23,392 nt of DNA, from the NCBI GenBank assembly GCA_019648995.1, contig BLXT01006926.1, positions 2,343,879-2,367,270 of the forward strand, written 5' to 3'. This DNA comes from Plakobranchus ocellatus. Lineage: Eukaryota > Mollusca > Gastropoda > Plakobranchidae. A model generated the notes under the pieces. It was not told the origin of the DNA. It made no database searches and saw nothing but the letters and a program-made list of their open reading frames with translations. Positions 11,201 through 19,925 of this stretch are shown here, in pieces (the stretch's first letter is position 1; each line of letters opens with the position of its first letter). A program made the translations under genes and the position numbers.

Positions 11201-13021
11201 CACTTTTTTTTGTCAATTTTGCATCTCATTTAATTGGTCAGACTTGAAGAGCGTACAATATTGAGCAATTAAAATATAAGTTTCAGAAAAATTCCAAAAG
11301 TATTTTTTTTTTATATTTTGCTTTTATTTTCAGTCAAGCAAAAGTGGCTCATCTAGTTCAAAATTAGATTATCTGTTTGCTCATATAGCTTTTGCTTCTT
11401 TATTATAGCTGCCATTTTGTGAGGCAATCACTAATAGGTGAAAATAAAAGCAAATTCTGAGTTTTTTCTTCATATCTTTAGAACAGCTAATTTTAAATCA
11501 GCAGAGTTTTGACTTTGGCCATTTTTTTCTCTCTAGGATGATGATTTTAATATAAAGTTATCTAATCAAATCATAGATTATTTAAAGGTATTAAATTTTA
11601 TTTTAGATAAATCAAAACAAATGATCTGTACATCATGAAAAAGGATTAAGAATTCAGAAAAATTTTCAATTGCCTAAACTTAGTACAAATTTTTCATTCT
11701 GCAAGAAAAGATGCATTTTTTAGCCTTGTTATGCATAAGGAAGAGAAATGTGATGTCTCTGTTTCCCTCATACAGTGTTAAAATCCTTTCATTTCTTGAA
11801 TTTTTTGGAGGAGCAACAAATAGAGGGAAAAGATATTTCTATAAGTGCTATTCTCTTATTTTTCAAATCATCAAGAACATAATAGTGTATGATCAATGTG
11901 ATGAATTTGACCAAAGAACAGGAGTTATGTGTTTTTGCAGGTTTTTTGGACGAAATAGAATCTATGGCACGACTCGCAGAGAATGAAGCTGATGGAAGCC
12001 AAAAAACTCCAGTTGTGGTACACTGTAGTGCAGGTGTAGGCCGCACCGGTGTTGTTATTCTTACTATGGTCATGAAATGGTGTTTGGAGCACAACCATGT
12101 AAGCTTTAAGATATTTCAATAGTGTGAGCTACAATTTTATTGCCTACCACAATGCAGAGGTTTAAAATGTAAATTATTAAAGAAGACAGAAATGTCTAAA
12201 AAATTGAAGACATTTATCATACACAGCCATTTTGTTTTGAACTCTACATGCTCAAAAAATTCTTTGACCAACAGTTAGCAATCTAATTTACAGCAAGAAA
12301 TATATTGTCACAGTCTTTAAAAATGTTTTTAAAAGTTTACCCTTTTCTTTGTTTTTTGTCACTGTCATTCCTTTCTCACCAAGCATAACGTTTGGGCTTT
12401 TAACTTGCTTGTCTTCTCCTCCACACTCACATTTAGATGGTTCTTTATTTACAATCTCTCTCTCTCTCTCTCCTTTTCTCTCTCTGTGCGGATTCTCTCT
12501 TCCCCCCCTCACACACACACTTCTGTCTTGCCCTCTATAGCAGCGTCTTTTATTTTATCCTTTTCTCGTTTATCATTTTAGAGTTAAATTGTCTTGTTCA
12601 TAGTATTTGCAGTCAAGATATTACCTTTGTCAAACATAGGAGGTATTAAGAGATTGATAAAAAATAACACCACCAAATCTATTGCATCAGCTTCTTAGGA
12701 TAATTACCAACATTTGAAATAAGATTATTTTTTTAAATAGACAGTATTACTTTTTTTATCTTTCTTTCAATTAATATGAAGCAGCAGTGAAGCTACTTGA
12801 ACAAGATTTTAATTTCAGAGATGAGACCTAATATTTAGATACTATTTCCAAGTATTTTGACAAAAGATGATCTCTTCAACTTTTTTCCTCAGAATGTTGA
12901 CCTCCCAAAAGCTTTGTTTGGAATCCGTAACCAACGTATGCATATGGTGCAAACAATGGGCCAGTATCGCTTTATTCATGACACCCTGATACAATATTTG
13001 AAAAATACAAGACTTATTTAA
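1078..13021 (+). CDS. PTPN14/21: Tyrosine-protein phosphatase, non-receptor type 14/21 (Pez/PTPD) class, C-terminal part, 7 exons
   Basis: Spliced coding: 1078-1200, 1717-1935, 6100-6228, 6810-6884, 11036-11189, 11941-12098, 12893-13021. These give 328 residues and a TAA stop, with every junction in frame. The product dephosphorylates phosphotyrosine. In known family members an N-terminal FERM domain targets it to cortical actin and junctions, and PTPN14/Pez acts with the Hippo-YAP pathway; that is family knowledge, not visible here. Visible motifs: pTyr loop RNRF near residue 84, YINAS near 105, [23 protein letters not shown] with general acid Asp222, P-loop [11 protein letters not shown] with Cys262 and Arg268, and Q-loop QTMGQ with Gln306 and Gln310. 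The ending ...NTRLI matches the C-terminal end I remember for PTPN14 and PTPN21, and together with DHGCP it separates this class from PTPN3/4 and PTPN13. The FERM and central exons lie upstream of the window, so the gene is partial at its 5' side. I cannot say whether it is closer to PTPN14 or PTPN21; one invertebrate gene probably stands for both. Confidence 0.88.
1717..1935 (+). CDS. PTPN14/21: PTP exon b: start of the PTP domain, pTyr loop
   Basis: 73 codons, phase 0 to 0, with acceptor ttcaaatatcag and donor aag|gtaaga. It starts [11 protein letters not shown] and includes [28 protein letters not shown] and GYINAS. This is the alpha1 helix, phosphotyrosine-recognition loop and YINAS strand of a classical PTP. 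The KNRY tyrosine is phenylalanine here (codon 1843-1845). Confidence 0.9.
2944..3360 (+). pseudogene. hAT/CGGBP1-like N-terminal zinc-finger coding remnant
   Basis: The frame from 2972 reads [11 protein letters not shown]..., then [19 protein letters not shown], which gives the C-x2-C half of a BED/CGGBP1-type finger (CGGBP1 has a similar LFCxxCNxVL run). Near 3130 the reading moves to another frame, where [15 protein letters not shown] supplies the H-x5-H half, followed by [13 protein letters not shown] and a stop at about 3267. Downstream, [20 protein letters not shown] (about 3301-3360) looks like the next piece of the same protein and stops where the SINE begins. CGGBP1-like proteins are themselves derived from hAT transposons and bind DNA. 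With a frameshift and stops this copy should not make a transposase. Confidence 0.6.
3361..3640 (+). repeat. tRNA-derived SINE inserted in the hAT element
   Basis: An A box (tggtctagtggt, 3369-3380) and a B box (gagtttgatcc, 3410-3420; consensus GGTTCGANNCC) are spaced as in a tRNA, and form the head of a Pol III-type element. A non-tRNA body follows, with ggcggaggggttagagatttcctcgcg-like sequence and gccaccagattggtggag. The head is a degenerate tRNA, not a functional one. The left edge is sharp against the transposase remnant; the right edge is a guess, as I cannot identify the tail or target duplications. Confidence 0.62.
3716..3960 (+). pseudogene. hAT transposase C-terminal dimerisation-domain remnant
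   Basis: The frame from 3716 contains [16 protein letters not shown], then [16 protein letters not shown]. The SSADxxRSFS core is the hallmark of the hAT family C-terminal (dimerisation) domain. The reading then moves to the neighbouring frame, where YKIVLSER, two adjacent stops (tga tag), and [17 protein letters not shown] continue the expected domain. The frameshift and the paired stops show the copy is dead. It probably belongs to the same insertion as the zinc-finger remnant upstream; the middle of the transposase is missing. Confidence 0.72.
4516..4960 (-). mobile_element. LTR-like segment (possible solo LTR), minus strand
   Basis: On the minus strand a clean TATAAAAGG box (complement of 4716-4724) is followed about 120 bp later by AATAAA (complement of 4590-4595), the promoter-then-poly(A)-signal order of an LTR. 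Possible ends are TGTTAGACTG (complement ending 4960) and GCTTATCACA (complement from 4516), giving TG...CA and about 445 bp. I found no matching 5-bp target duplication, primer-binding site or retroelement coding next to it. It may instead be another kind of repeat with a chance TATA box. Confidence 0.32.
4961..6099. other. Rest of PTP intron 2, no gene seen
   Basis: AT-rich. It holds a small direct repeat, atttcaagatcta, at about 5539-5552 and 5567-5579. An 80-codon frame at 5754-5996 has no recognisable motif and no splice context that fits the PTP, so I do not call it. Confidence 0.5.
6100..6228 (+). CDS. PTPN14/21: PTP exon c: FIATQAP...DFWQMVWE segment
   Basis: 43 codons, phase 0 to 0, with acceptor ttgttttcctcag and donor cag|gttcaa. 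It encodes [20 protein letters not shown] followed by [11 protein letters not shown], the hydrophobic core of the PTP fold in the standard order. Family members usually read IATQGPL; the Gly-to-Ala change is mild. The donor (GTTCAA) is weak, but the join to ESGKSK in the next exon is what the family alignment needs. Confidence 0.9.
6810..6884 (+). CDS. PTPN14/21: PTP exon d: YWP strand
   Basis: A 25-codon exon, phase 0 to 0, with acceptor gcatttctttttgtag and a consensus donor gaa|gtaagt. It encodes [16 protein letters not shown] and then HKQVFGE. The YWP is the strand that follows the VxMxT segment in classical PTPs. The exon is too short to show as an isolated long reading frame, and was found from the splice sites and the family alignment. 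Confidence 0.88.
6885..7500. other. First part of PTP intron 4, nothing recognised
   Basis: Very AT-rich with long A and T runs. I see no exon, RNA gene or repeat boundary on either strand. Confidence 0.5.
7510..8987 (-). CDS. Candidate nested antisense spliced gene or gene fragment, function unknown
   Basis: On the minus strand, inside PTP intron 4, exon-like blocks occur at 8987-8779, 8464-8420, 8138-8021, 7791-7710 (or 7715) and possibly 7555-7510. The first is open for 69 codons in only one frame (includes [20 protein letters not shown]) and ends at a consensus donor ctac|gtgagt. The next block has acceptor cgtcgtacag and donor ccaag|gttaga. The third has acceptor tgattacag, donor ctgag|gtaata, and a single open frame with [18 protein letters not shown] and [14 protein letters not shown]. 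The fourth has acceptor atattccacag and reads [20 protein letters not shown]. The phases fit all the way through (1, 1, 2). I do not recognise the family. No start codon was found upstream, so it could be partial, a decayed gene copy, or an unannotated element. Base composition is less AT-rich than its surroundings. Confidence 0.42.
7710..7791 (-). CDS. Antisense candidate, block 4
   Basis: The acceptor is aatattccacag. In the phase passed on by block 3 it is open for 26 codons and then [23 protein letters not shown] and AVFTPG. The other frames close early. It either ends here or splices at cctg|gttgaa (exon end 7715) to a 46-nt block at 7555-7510, which is flanked by ttttttcag and a consensus tttt|gtaagt and would continue [15 protein letters not shown]. 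Confidence 0.38.
8021..8138 (-). CDS. Antisense candidate, block 3 (118 nt)
   Basis: The acceptor is tgattacag and the donor ctgag|gtaata. Only one frame is open; the other two hit TGA within 25 nt. It encodes [20 protein letters not shown] and then [17 protein letters not shown]. The block is visibly richer in G and C than the intron around it. Confidence 0.42.
8261..8310. repeat. (AT)n microsatellite followed by a short CACACT repeat
   Basis: 17 perfect AT units at 8261-8294, then cacactcacactcaca to 8310. It lies between blocks 2 and 3 of the antisense candidate. Confidence 0.95.
8420..8464 (-). CDS. Antisense candidate, block 2 (45 nt)
   Basis: Flanked by AG (complement of 8465-8466) and GT (complement of 8418-8419). 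If block 1 feeds it in phase 1 it reads [15 protein letters not shown], a hydrophobic stretch. If read in phase 0 it gives [15 protein letters not shown]. Block 3 has two adjacent AG acceptors (exon start at 8138 or 8136), which make either frame possible downstream. Confidence 0.33.
8779..8987 (-). CDS. Antisense candidate, block 1 (69 codons)
   Basis: Open from just after an in-frame TAA at 8995-8993. The proposed acceptor is ttcataatctag, before 8987, and the donor after 8779 is GTGAGT. The encoded stretch has [14 protein letters not shown], then [18 protein letters not shown] and [13 protein letters not shown], largely helical and leucine-rich. The other two frames contain stops. It has no methionine, so it would be an internal exon or its true start lies elsewhere. 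Confidence 0.42.
9001..10090. other. Middle of PTP intron 4, no gene supported
   Basis: It contains several GATCTAG-type words (9552-9645) and a slightly GC-richer stretch with tcgccgccgtttcacgc (about 9270-9290), which might be promoter-like for a minus-strand transcript. I found no exon here on either strand. Confidence 0.4.
10090..10267 (-). repeat. Two adjacent copies of the CAG(A/G)CCTGCCAAC transposon-end motif
   Basis: On the minus strand one copy starts at 10267 (CAGGCCTGCCAAC) and a second at 10168 (CAGACCTGCCAAC), 99 bp apart and in the same orientation. The first is followed by three GGGA-type words (ATAGGGACA, ATCGGGATT, ATAGGGACA). The second is followed by CCGCAAATTGCGGGACAAT and GTCCCGGAATT. 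The layout resembles that at 771-847. Two same-strand ends side by side suggest one element inserted into or beside another. Confidence 0.48.
10268..11035. other. Last part of PTP intron 4, nothing recognised
   Basis: AT-rich intronic DNA up to the acceptor of exon e. A small repeated phrase, gagtaattga, occurs near 10926-10960. No gene is visible. Confidence 0.5.
11036..11189 (+). CDS. PTPN14/21: PTP exon e: WPD loop
   Basis: 154 nt, phase 0 in and phase 1 out, with acceptor ttctcactgctatag and donor tta g|gtgggc. It encodes [16 protein letters not shown], then [19 protein letters not shown]. The general-acid Asp of the WPD loop is codon 11153-11155. The motif DWPDHGCP is characteristic of the PTPN3/4/14/21 neighbourhood of the family. 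Confidence 0.92.
11190..11940. other. PTP intron 5, nothing recognised
   Basis: AT-rich with T runs. A plus-strand frame running into 11941 is simply intron read-through into exon f. No RNA gene or repeat is seen. Confidence 0.6.
11941..12098 (+). CDS. PTPN14/21: PTP exon f: catalytic P-loop
   Basis: 158 nt, phase 1 in and phase 0 out, with acceptor gtgtttttgcag and donor cat|gtaagc. It encodes [14 protein letters not shown], then [18 protein letters not shown] and KWCLEHNH. The nucleophile Cys is codon 12024-12026 and the phosphate-binding Arg is codon 12042-12044, so the enzyme looks catalytically competent. Confidence 0.95.
12454..12520. repeat. (TC)n / C-run / (CA)n compound microsatellite
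   Basis: tctctctctc..., then ttccccccctcacacacacac in PTP intron 6. Open frames on both strands across it are low-complexity artefacts. Confidence 0.9.
12893..13021 (+). CDS. PTPN14/21: PTP exon g: Q-loop, C-terminus and stop
   Basis: 42 codons plus TAA at 13019-13021. The acceptor is cttttttcctcag. It encodes [20 protein letters not shown] and then [17 protein letters not shown], ending NTRLI. The glutamines of QTMGQ correspond to the two Q-loop glutamines that position water for phosphoenzyme hydrolysis. It ends a few residues after the last helix, as I recall for PTPN14/21. Confidence 0.92.
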   Translation, partial: NVDLPKALFGIRNQRMHMVQTMGQYRFIHDTLIQYLKNTRLI

Positions 13022-14480
13022 CAAATTATGCAGATATATTAAGTTTATCAGCTTAAAATTTTAATGAAGTGTGTTTCCCTAAGTGTTCTCTCTAGTCTGA
13101 TCTGAAATGTGAGCCAGCTCTCAATTCATCCTTTTCAAAGTTTACATCCAAACTGTAACAATAATTTTTGTATTCATCTTCAGATCTGAATATCTCAACA
13201 GAAAAAGATTTCCATACATATGCATATCTCTTAAAAAAATAAGATTAATTATGATGTGAAAAGTTTACTTTTGAAATTTTACCTTGTGCTTCATTGCAAG
13301 AGAAAGTTTTAAGCTCTTGAGCCGAGAGTAAGTTTACTCCTTCTTGTTTAATATTCATTTACCTGTGCAATTTTAAATATTCTAAAAAAGTGCAAAGGCT
13401 GCAGTATTTGTTGCAATTTTGTCCTTCATAGTTTTTTTTGGAAGGAAAAAAAATGCATAATGTTCAGTTGATGTAAATACTGATGTCATGATTGGTAAGT
13501 TATGAAAACTTTATATTCAACTCCATAACTTAGCTGTCTATTTCTACAAAGTATGAATTTTTATACATATTATTAAATGCCTTATTGTTGATGCAACATT
13601 TCAAATTTCATTTTCATTGTTTCCATTGAAATTGTTACTTATTATTAAAAATAGTTTTAAGAAAGAAATTCAAGGTAAAATAATGCATTTGATTTTTTTT
13701 TTTTTTTTTTAAAATTTTTAAGAAGATCCCAAATGAATCCACTTTGCAAACAGTTCCCTTTACATTATGCACTTTGCAAAAATTGATAAACCATGTTCTT
13801 TTTAAAAATGAATTTAAAAAAATGAAATAGTATGAACTGAGCAGAGCTAAGCTGATCTATGCCAAGCATTCCACAAAAAACAATCTATTTCAAATATTTT
13901 TTTCAAAATAATTTGATTAGCACTTTCAAGGATTCCAATTTCAGAAAAAAATTCAAAATTCAGTTCAATTGCTCATCATTGAATATTTCTTTTTAAAATT
14001 AATACCAATGAATCTGGAAAATTCATCTTATTTTTCATTTGACATTTATAGGTTATCAAAGCATTTGCAACTTTAAAGCAAGAATTTAAGTCTTTTGTTA
14101 GACATGAACAATGCCTTGAAACCAATTCTTCTCAGTCATAAATGGTTTTTAACATGTAAAGAGCTGTTGCCCTTCTTCGGCATATTTTTTTAAATTTGAG
14201 AGCCTAGCACTATCTTTGCACATGAGCAATACATCCTGACCCAGTTTTCGCTGTTGCAAAGTTCATAAAATGGAATTTTGGACCTATCAATATTTTTAAA
14301 AAGTCAAAAATATGTATATGAGATTTGTGACTCATTTGGATTGGCCTTACAAGTTTTTTTTTTTTAATAGTTTTTTAAAAATTATTTCCAGATTTATAAA
14401 CAAGACTTTTTTTTTTCAATATTTAAATTCAAATTAGTATGAACATATACTAAAACACAGCTAATATTGAAATAAACTAA
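13022..14480 (+). other. Probable 3' UTR of the PTP gene, end not determined
   Basis: This is AT-rich non-coding DNA directly after the stop codon, with many T runs and no reading frame worth calling. Candidate polyadenylation signals include ATTAAA at 13572-13577 and AATAAA at 14471-14476; I cannot tell which is used. Further AATAAA words occur later (for example 16022, 16107 and 21044), so the UTR could be longer. Confidence 0.4.
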
Positions 14481-15924
14481 TTTTTTTTTAAAAAAACATT
14501 AATATTTTGTTATCACATGAAGGATGGACTAAAAGAAAAGAACAGCCACTCCTACCAAAGTTGCATCATTCGCTTATCCTGGTTTTTTTTTTCAAACTGT
14601 ATCTTAGTTCCATCATCCCAAGGAGAGATGTTAAAGAAAAAAAAAATAGTCAACATAATTAGTTTGTAATATAAATGAATAATAACAATGAGATATGTTC
14701 CATGGAGAGAAAGGTTTTTGAAATTACTGAGACTTTCTCCTTTTCTGGTAAATTTTTAGCACAAAATGGCTGGAGTTGCAGATCCACTTGATAGGCTTAT
14801 ATAAAAATTCTCATCTAAAAGATTAACACTAATTCATTTCTCAATGTGCACAATTTCCTAGGTGCTGTGGACTTTGCGCACAATTTTTACCACCCCTATT
14901 TAAATTTTTTATTCTAATTCACTTGTTAATATGCACTTGACAAAACTCAGGTTAAATGAAAACCCTAAATTACATGTATAAGGTAAAATGAATCATATAT
15001 TTTCTCTATGCAAGGCAGCTTAGGTAAATCAGACACAAGTCACATTTTGGACATATTGAGTAATGAGTATGATATGCAAGCAAAGAGGGAAAAAAAAATA
15101 TGAATGACAGTTCTGTCAAAAGATATGCAAGTTTGAAGATTATCCTATTTTTACCTTTTCTAATGAAAACAAAATTTTTTTTAAAGGTTCTAGTGCAAAA
15201 GTATAGCTATAGTGACTTGTGCCTTATTCACTCCACTTGCTTCACAATGTGGAGAACTTTTTGAATCACTGCTACAGGCTTTATCAAAACTAATTTTTAG
15301 CTCCTAATTCAAGACTTTAATGGACTTCAATCATGTAGATCTGCAATTTTATTCAACTTTAAAGATCTATGAAAATCAGACAGAAAATCGTACAGCTTCA
15401 AAATAGGTATCAAGAAGAGATCCTATAGAAAGGAAAGGAGAGAGTTTTAAATCATTGTGTATACAATACCTTTAATTCTCTTAAAGTACCAAATGATGCA
15501 GATTTTTTTTGTGTCAGAGTTATCTGTTAATCTTCCTCACTCTTACATTGAATGTAATGATGAATAGGATCACTATCAGTATTTGCTTTTGGAAGCAATT
15601 GGCATTTAAAGATTTTAGATGCTGAAGTCAGATCTTGTTTCTTTGCTAATGCTACTAATTTTTCATTTCTCCACTGGATGCAGTGCAGCACTTTGAATAA
15701 ACATTGCCTTTCACATAATTTCTTCAGCTTCAATGCTTAATACAAAATAGATTTAATATGTTTCTTCAATTGTGATTTATACAGCACACAAATTGATCTC
15801 TCTAGAAAATACATTTTCTTATTGTGGAAAAGGTATCACATCAAATTTGAGATTTGGCATTAAACTGTATAGAGAAAAAGGACAAAAATGTGACTTTTAC
15901 ATTGACATAAAAATATGTAATTAC
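14481..15924. other. Downstream non-coding DNA, no gene supported
   Basis: AT-rich. A 68-codon minus-strand frame at 15733-15527 starts MKLKKLCERQ and ends CKSEED, but it has no recognised motif, and frames of this length are expected by chance here. Confidence 0.45.
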
Positions 15925-16140
15925 CTGAAATGTTTTTTTTTTCATATAAATTATATAATGAAGTGCTTTCATGTGTGCAGTTTGCCCATCTGAAATATTT
16001 TTTCTTCATATAAATTATATAATAAAGTGCTTTCATATTTGCATTGTATGATGAATTGCTTTCATGCGCCGATTGTCCATCTGAAATATTTGTTATGAAT
16101 TATATAATAAAGTGCTTTCATACTTACATTGTATGATTAA
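15925..16140. repeat. Three-copy imperfect tandem repeat
   Basis: Units begin with ctgaaat at 15925, 15990 and 16081, so periods are 65 and 91 bp. Each carries aattatataat(a/g)aagtgctttcat. The second unit has an extra internal half-copy (tgatgaattgctttcatgcgcc), which explains its greater length. AATAAAG is generated in units 2 and 3. Confidence 0.85.
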
Positions 16141-19100
16141 CAGTTATCAACTTCTTGTATGATCATATTAAATGTGTGAGAATATCGTTGCCAGTTTAAA
16201 TGATAAAATATATTTGTTTAAATGTAATACTTTTTTTCCAAGGAAGCGTTCATTCAACAAATTTTCTCCTCTTTAGGCTTTGCAAACAATTTTTTTTTTG
16301 TAATGAAAGTACTGTGGATCATCAGGCAGGGAAAAAACATCCTTGATATACAGTCTAATACATACTATTATTATGCAGATTTAGTGGTAGGTTATCAGTG
16401 TTGAAAATTGACAGCTATAATACTGGTAATTGAAAATGTTTGATGCAGGAATGAGAATGAGTAACTGCAGACCTTGATTGGCCAAGTCTATGAAAGGCAT
16501 AGTATTTGAAAGTATTGTAAAAAATCTATGACCCTGTCATCTACACAGAAGGGCCTCAATGTAGAACATGCTACAGTACAAGGGCCTGTATCATGCATGT
16601 AATCAAGGGCAAATTAGCACTAGTAGTTTTGATGAAATCTTGAACCTATATAAGGGTCAAATATTGGAAAAGGATGCTGAGCTGTTACTTGATCTTAAGT
16701 TCTAGATTACGTGTGTTGGGGATAAGGCAGGCTTTTTGAAGTATGAAGGGAAATAATGAAGCAAATTAATCAGGGAGGCTGTAAATAAATACAAATTAGA
16801 CTCCTTTTTTGTTTCTTCAAGAATTTCACTCATCCAATTTGTTTCTTGTCTTAAAAGCATAGCTGTCATATCTTTTATATACTTTTTTTTTCCATTTGCA
16901 TTCTGTTTAACTTTGGATAACTATTCAAATCGAGTAAACTCCATTTTAATTTGTAAGTGCAATTATATTTGTTATACTGGTAATTTTGTACACCTGAAAT
17001 ATGAAATGATGCAAAGTAAGATGCACATTCACACATGTAAATGTTTTACTTTTTAGTGCTCTCCTCAACTACTGTAGCTTCCACAGCCCATTTGTCTATT
17101 GATTTTCTTTTTTTTTGTAGGCCTGCTATTTCTTCTTAAGATTATGAGTGATCATGTTGGTTCTGCCAGTCTACCATGTAAATATTTATGAATTAAATCT
17201 CCTCCACAGCTGCCTTGAACTCATAATTTTTTTGTAATGTTTGTGACCGATGATTTGTATGAAATTAATCGAAAATGATTGAATTCAGACCAGTCCTAAT
17301 GAGTCAGATGTCACATATATATAAAAATAATAGTTTTGAGAAAGAAGAATTTTTTTTTTCTTCTTTGAGCTTTGTTTTTTTTCTCCAAAGGTAAAAATTA
17401 CATAACTGTGACAGAATCAACATAGTTCTGTTCAGTTTTTACTATTAAAAACATGACAGACAGAGATTTCAGTTGGTTTCAATGGATAAAAATGTTCAAA
17501 ATAAGACTTTGATCAAGTAAGACTTGTCTGAAGTCAAATAATAAACTTCATGCTATTGTTACTCATCCTTACATCGATTAAGGATTTTATACTGTGAATT
17601 ACAATTGGTTGTTTTTCTTGTTTTTAGTAGTGACTTATTTACTCTTTTTTTATTGATGATGATAAGTTATGTACACATTTTATACACCTCTATAATTAAT
17701 TTATATTATTTTATGTATCTTTTTGGGAAAGAACATTATTCATTCATATTATTTCTTAGTATGCTTTGTAGAATTTGCATACACATTCTTTTTTGCTTTT
17801 TTTTTTTTTTTTATAATAAAATCGGCGTTTATTTAAAGGCTCTAGAGACAAGAAAAAAAAAATTATCACTTGATGAAGATTTCCTTTTTTCCCCCCTAAA
17901 GTGCAAAGTGAACCTTTTGAAATCCATTTTTTTAAGGCCTTTGGTTCATCTTTAAGAAAATGTCAATTTATAAAACTGGATTGATAAAGGCCATACTTAA
18001 TGAAGGTTCAGAGTGCATCATTTAAAAAAAATTTGATTGAAAAAAAAAATCCGTAAAATTCAGAAAGTCAGAAATAAACAATCTAGGGACAGATTATATT
18101 GTTGGAAGGTGTTTTACATGGTAAGATATCTTTTTTTTATTTTTTTTAAAATGATTGATTTTTTTTATAATATCCATAAAAAGGAAAGTAGAAATATTGG
18201 TGTTAATACATCAAAAGGCAAAGGCAGAGGGAAAAATGCTCTCCTGCTTATGTTTCAACCCTCACATCTCTTCTTTCTTTTTATTCATTCCCAAACTACT
18301 GCCCCTTTAGTAAAACATTATCTCTGCTATGTTAGAATTTGAGAAAATTCTAAGTGAAATATTTTTTTTTAACTAAGTGTTGAATAGAATTACAGGAAAC
18401 CTGCAGGGAACGTTTTCATGACAAGTTATCCTGAGAGTTGAGACTGAGAGAGCATGCATGAAAAACTAGTTTAGTAAGATACGAGTATAAATATAAATGA
18501 AACCTTAATTTTAAAGAAAGCACATCAAAATAATAGGAATAGTTTTAAATGGAAAGAATTGGGCCTTCATACATAGATGATATGTACAGAATTTCAATAT
18601 ATATACCAGTAAGTGAAGTGCACTGTACTCTAATCATTGGCCCACTGAGAGGACCCATATTGGGCAGAGGGTAACACCTTTTAAAATTTTAATTATAGCC
18701 GTCTGTGACTGTGTTTACAATGTTAAACTAAAGTGTGATAGTTTTTTATAGAAATAAAGAAAATGGTGGCAAAGGGGTGTGTAAAAGACAGAAGATGAAA
18801 GGTAATAGTACATGAGCAATGTACAACTGCCATTCATCATCGGATGAAATAACCAGTAGTGCGGGGCATGTGCTGAAGTGTGTTATGTTCTCATTGCCTC
18901 AGTTTCATTGAGCCAGCTTGCACATGCTTTTATGTAGGTCTATTAGTATTCGGGAAAACTTTATTTCACCGTCATCTCAAGATTATAAGGTCAGAAATTT
19001 AAGAGGTGCTTATTAGCAACACCTGTTTGTGTTTTTGCCTTAGTTTCATTTACATGCAATTACTATATTATGAGGCTTTTTATCTAACTTTCATTAACTT

Positions 19101-19639
19101 CTCATTTTTGCTTGACAATGTTAAGGTGCAATACAAAATTGATTCCAATGATACTCTTGTTATTGCTAAGATGGATTCAATGCTCTCTTTAAAAAATATT
19201 TGCGCATCTCAGTCTTAAATTATTAAGCACATGCAAATATTTTTTAATGCCTCATTACAATAAGTCGCTATCTGACTAAGGGTAAATTCAGCTTGTTTTA
19301 GAGAGTTAACTTTCACTTACATATGACATGATGTCTTGATTTCTCCTTTTTAACCCTCCCATGTGGAGCAAAAACAGCACACTCTCTCAAAAAAAAGGAT
19401 TTTGAAAAAATTAGGGCATCATAGGAACTCAAGTTCACAGTATGATTCATCAACCTTTCTTTTGTGTAAATTATTCATAACAATGGTAACTGCCATTTTA
19501 CATTAAATACACCTCCCTTTACACTGTGTACTAAACATGGTGCAGTGTTTACTATTAAGATTTCTGCTCTCTTCAGACTTCAGGTTAGGCCTGTTTGTAA
19601 TCAATGATAATTATTTTTTAACTTAGGACTAGATTTACT
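16141..19639. other. AT-rich intergenic or long 3' UTR DNA, no gene supported
   Basis: Many poly-A and poly-T runs. Frames at 17605-17955 and 18037-18342 are made of F/I/L/K-rich low-complexity sequence with no domain and look like chance. No repeat boundary or RNA gene is seen. Confidence 0.5.
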
Positions 19640-19925
19640 ACTTGATCGTAATGGCAGTAGAGTTACTGTTAGTAGTAGAAGCAGAGGCAGTGGTAATTTT
19701 GCAACTAGAGTACTACATGAAGAGCAGTTCCCCAGCAATAGTGGTAGGAACAATAGGGGCAGCAATACTTCAATAGTTGTAGTGGCAATAGAAGTGTGCA
19801 GATAGTTTTAGAAATTTAGAATTGTTGTAGCAGTCATCTTACTCTTAGGTAATTGTAATGATAAAACTAGTAGTAGTAGTACTTGTAGTAGTTATAACTT
19901 TTTGCTGTTGTAGCAAAAGCAGCAT
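19640..19925. repeat. Degenerate GTA/GCA trinucleotide-rich tract
   Basis: Scattered but dense gtagtag, gcagcag-like and caatag words, with the purest part tagtagtagtagtac near 19870. It looks like an old, eroded trinucleotide microsatellite. No open frame spans it. Confidence 0.65.

Noticed and set aside
11711..11986. 91-codon plus-strand frame overlapping exon f
   Set aside because: Wrong frame for the [10 protein letters not shown] motif; it is intron plus a shadow of exon f.
12288..12649. Serine/leucine-rich or arginine/glutamate-rich small proteins on both strands
   Set aside because: They are translations of the TC/CA microsatellite and its flanks.
15527..15733. 68-codon minus-strand gene
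   Set aside because: It looks protein-like in places, but it has no known motif, no splice or promoter context, and its length is within chance for this amount of AT-rich DNA.
17605..18342. Two 100-residue plus-strand proteins, membrane-like
   Set aside because: F/I/L/Y/K-rich composition follows directly from T and A runs; no domain, no splice context.
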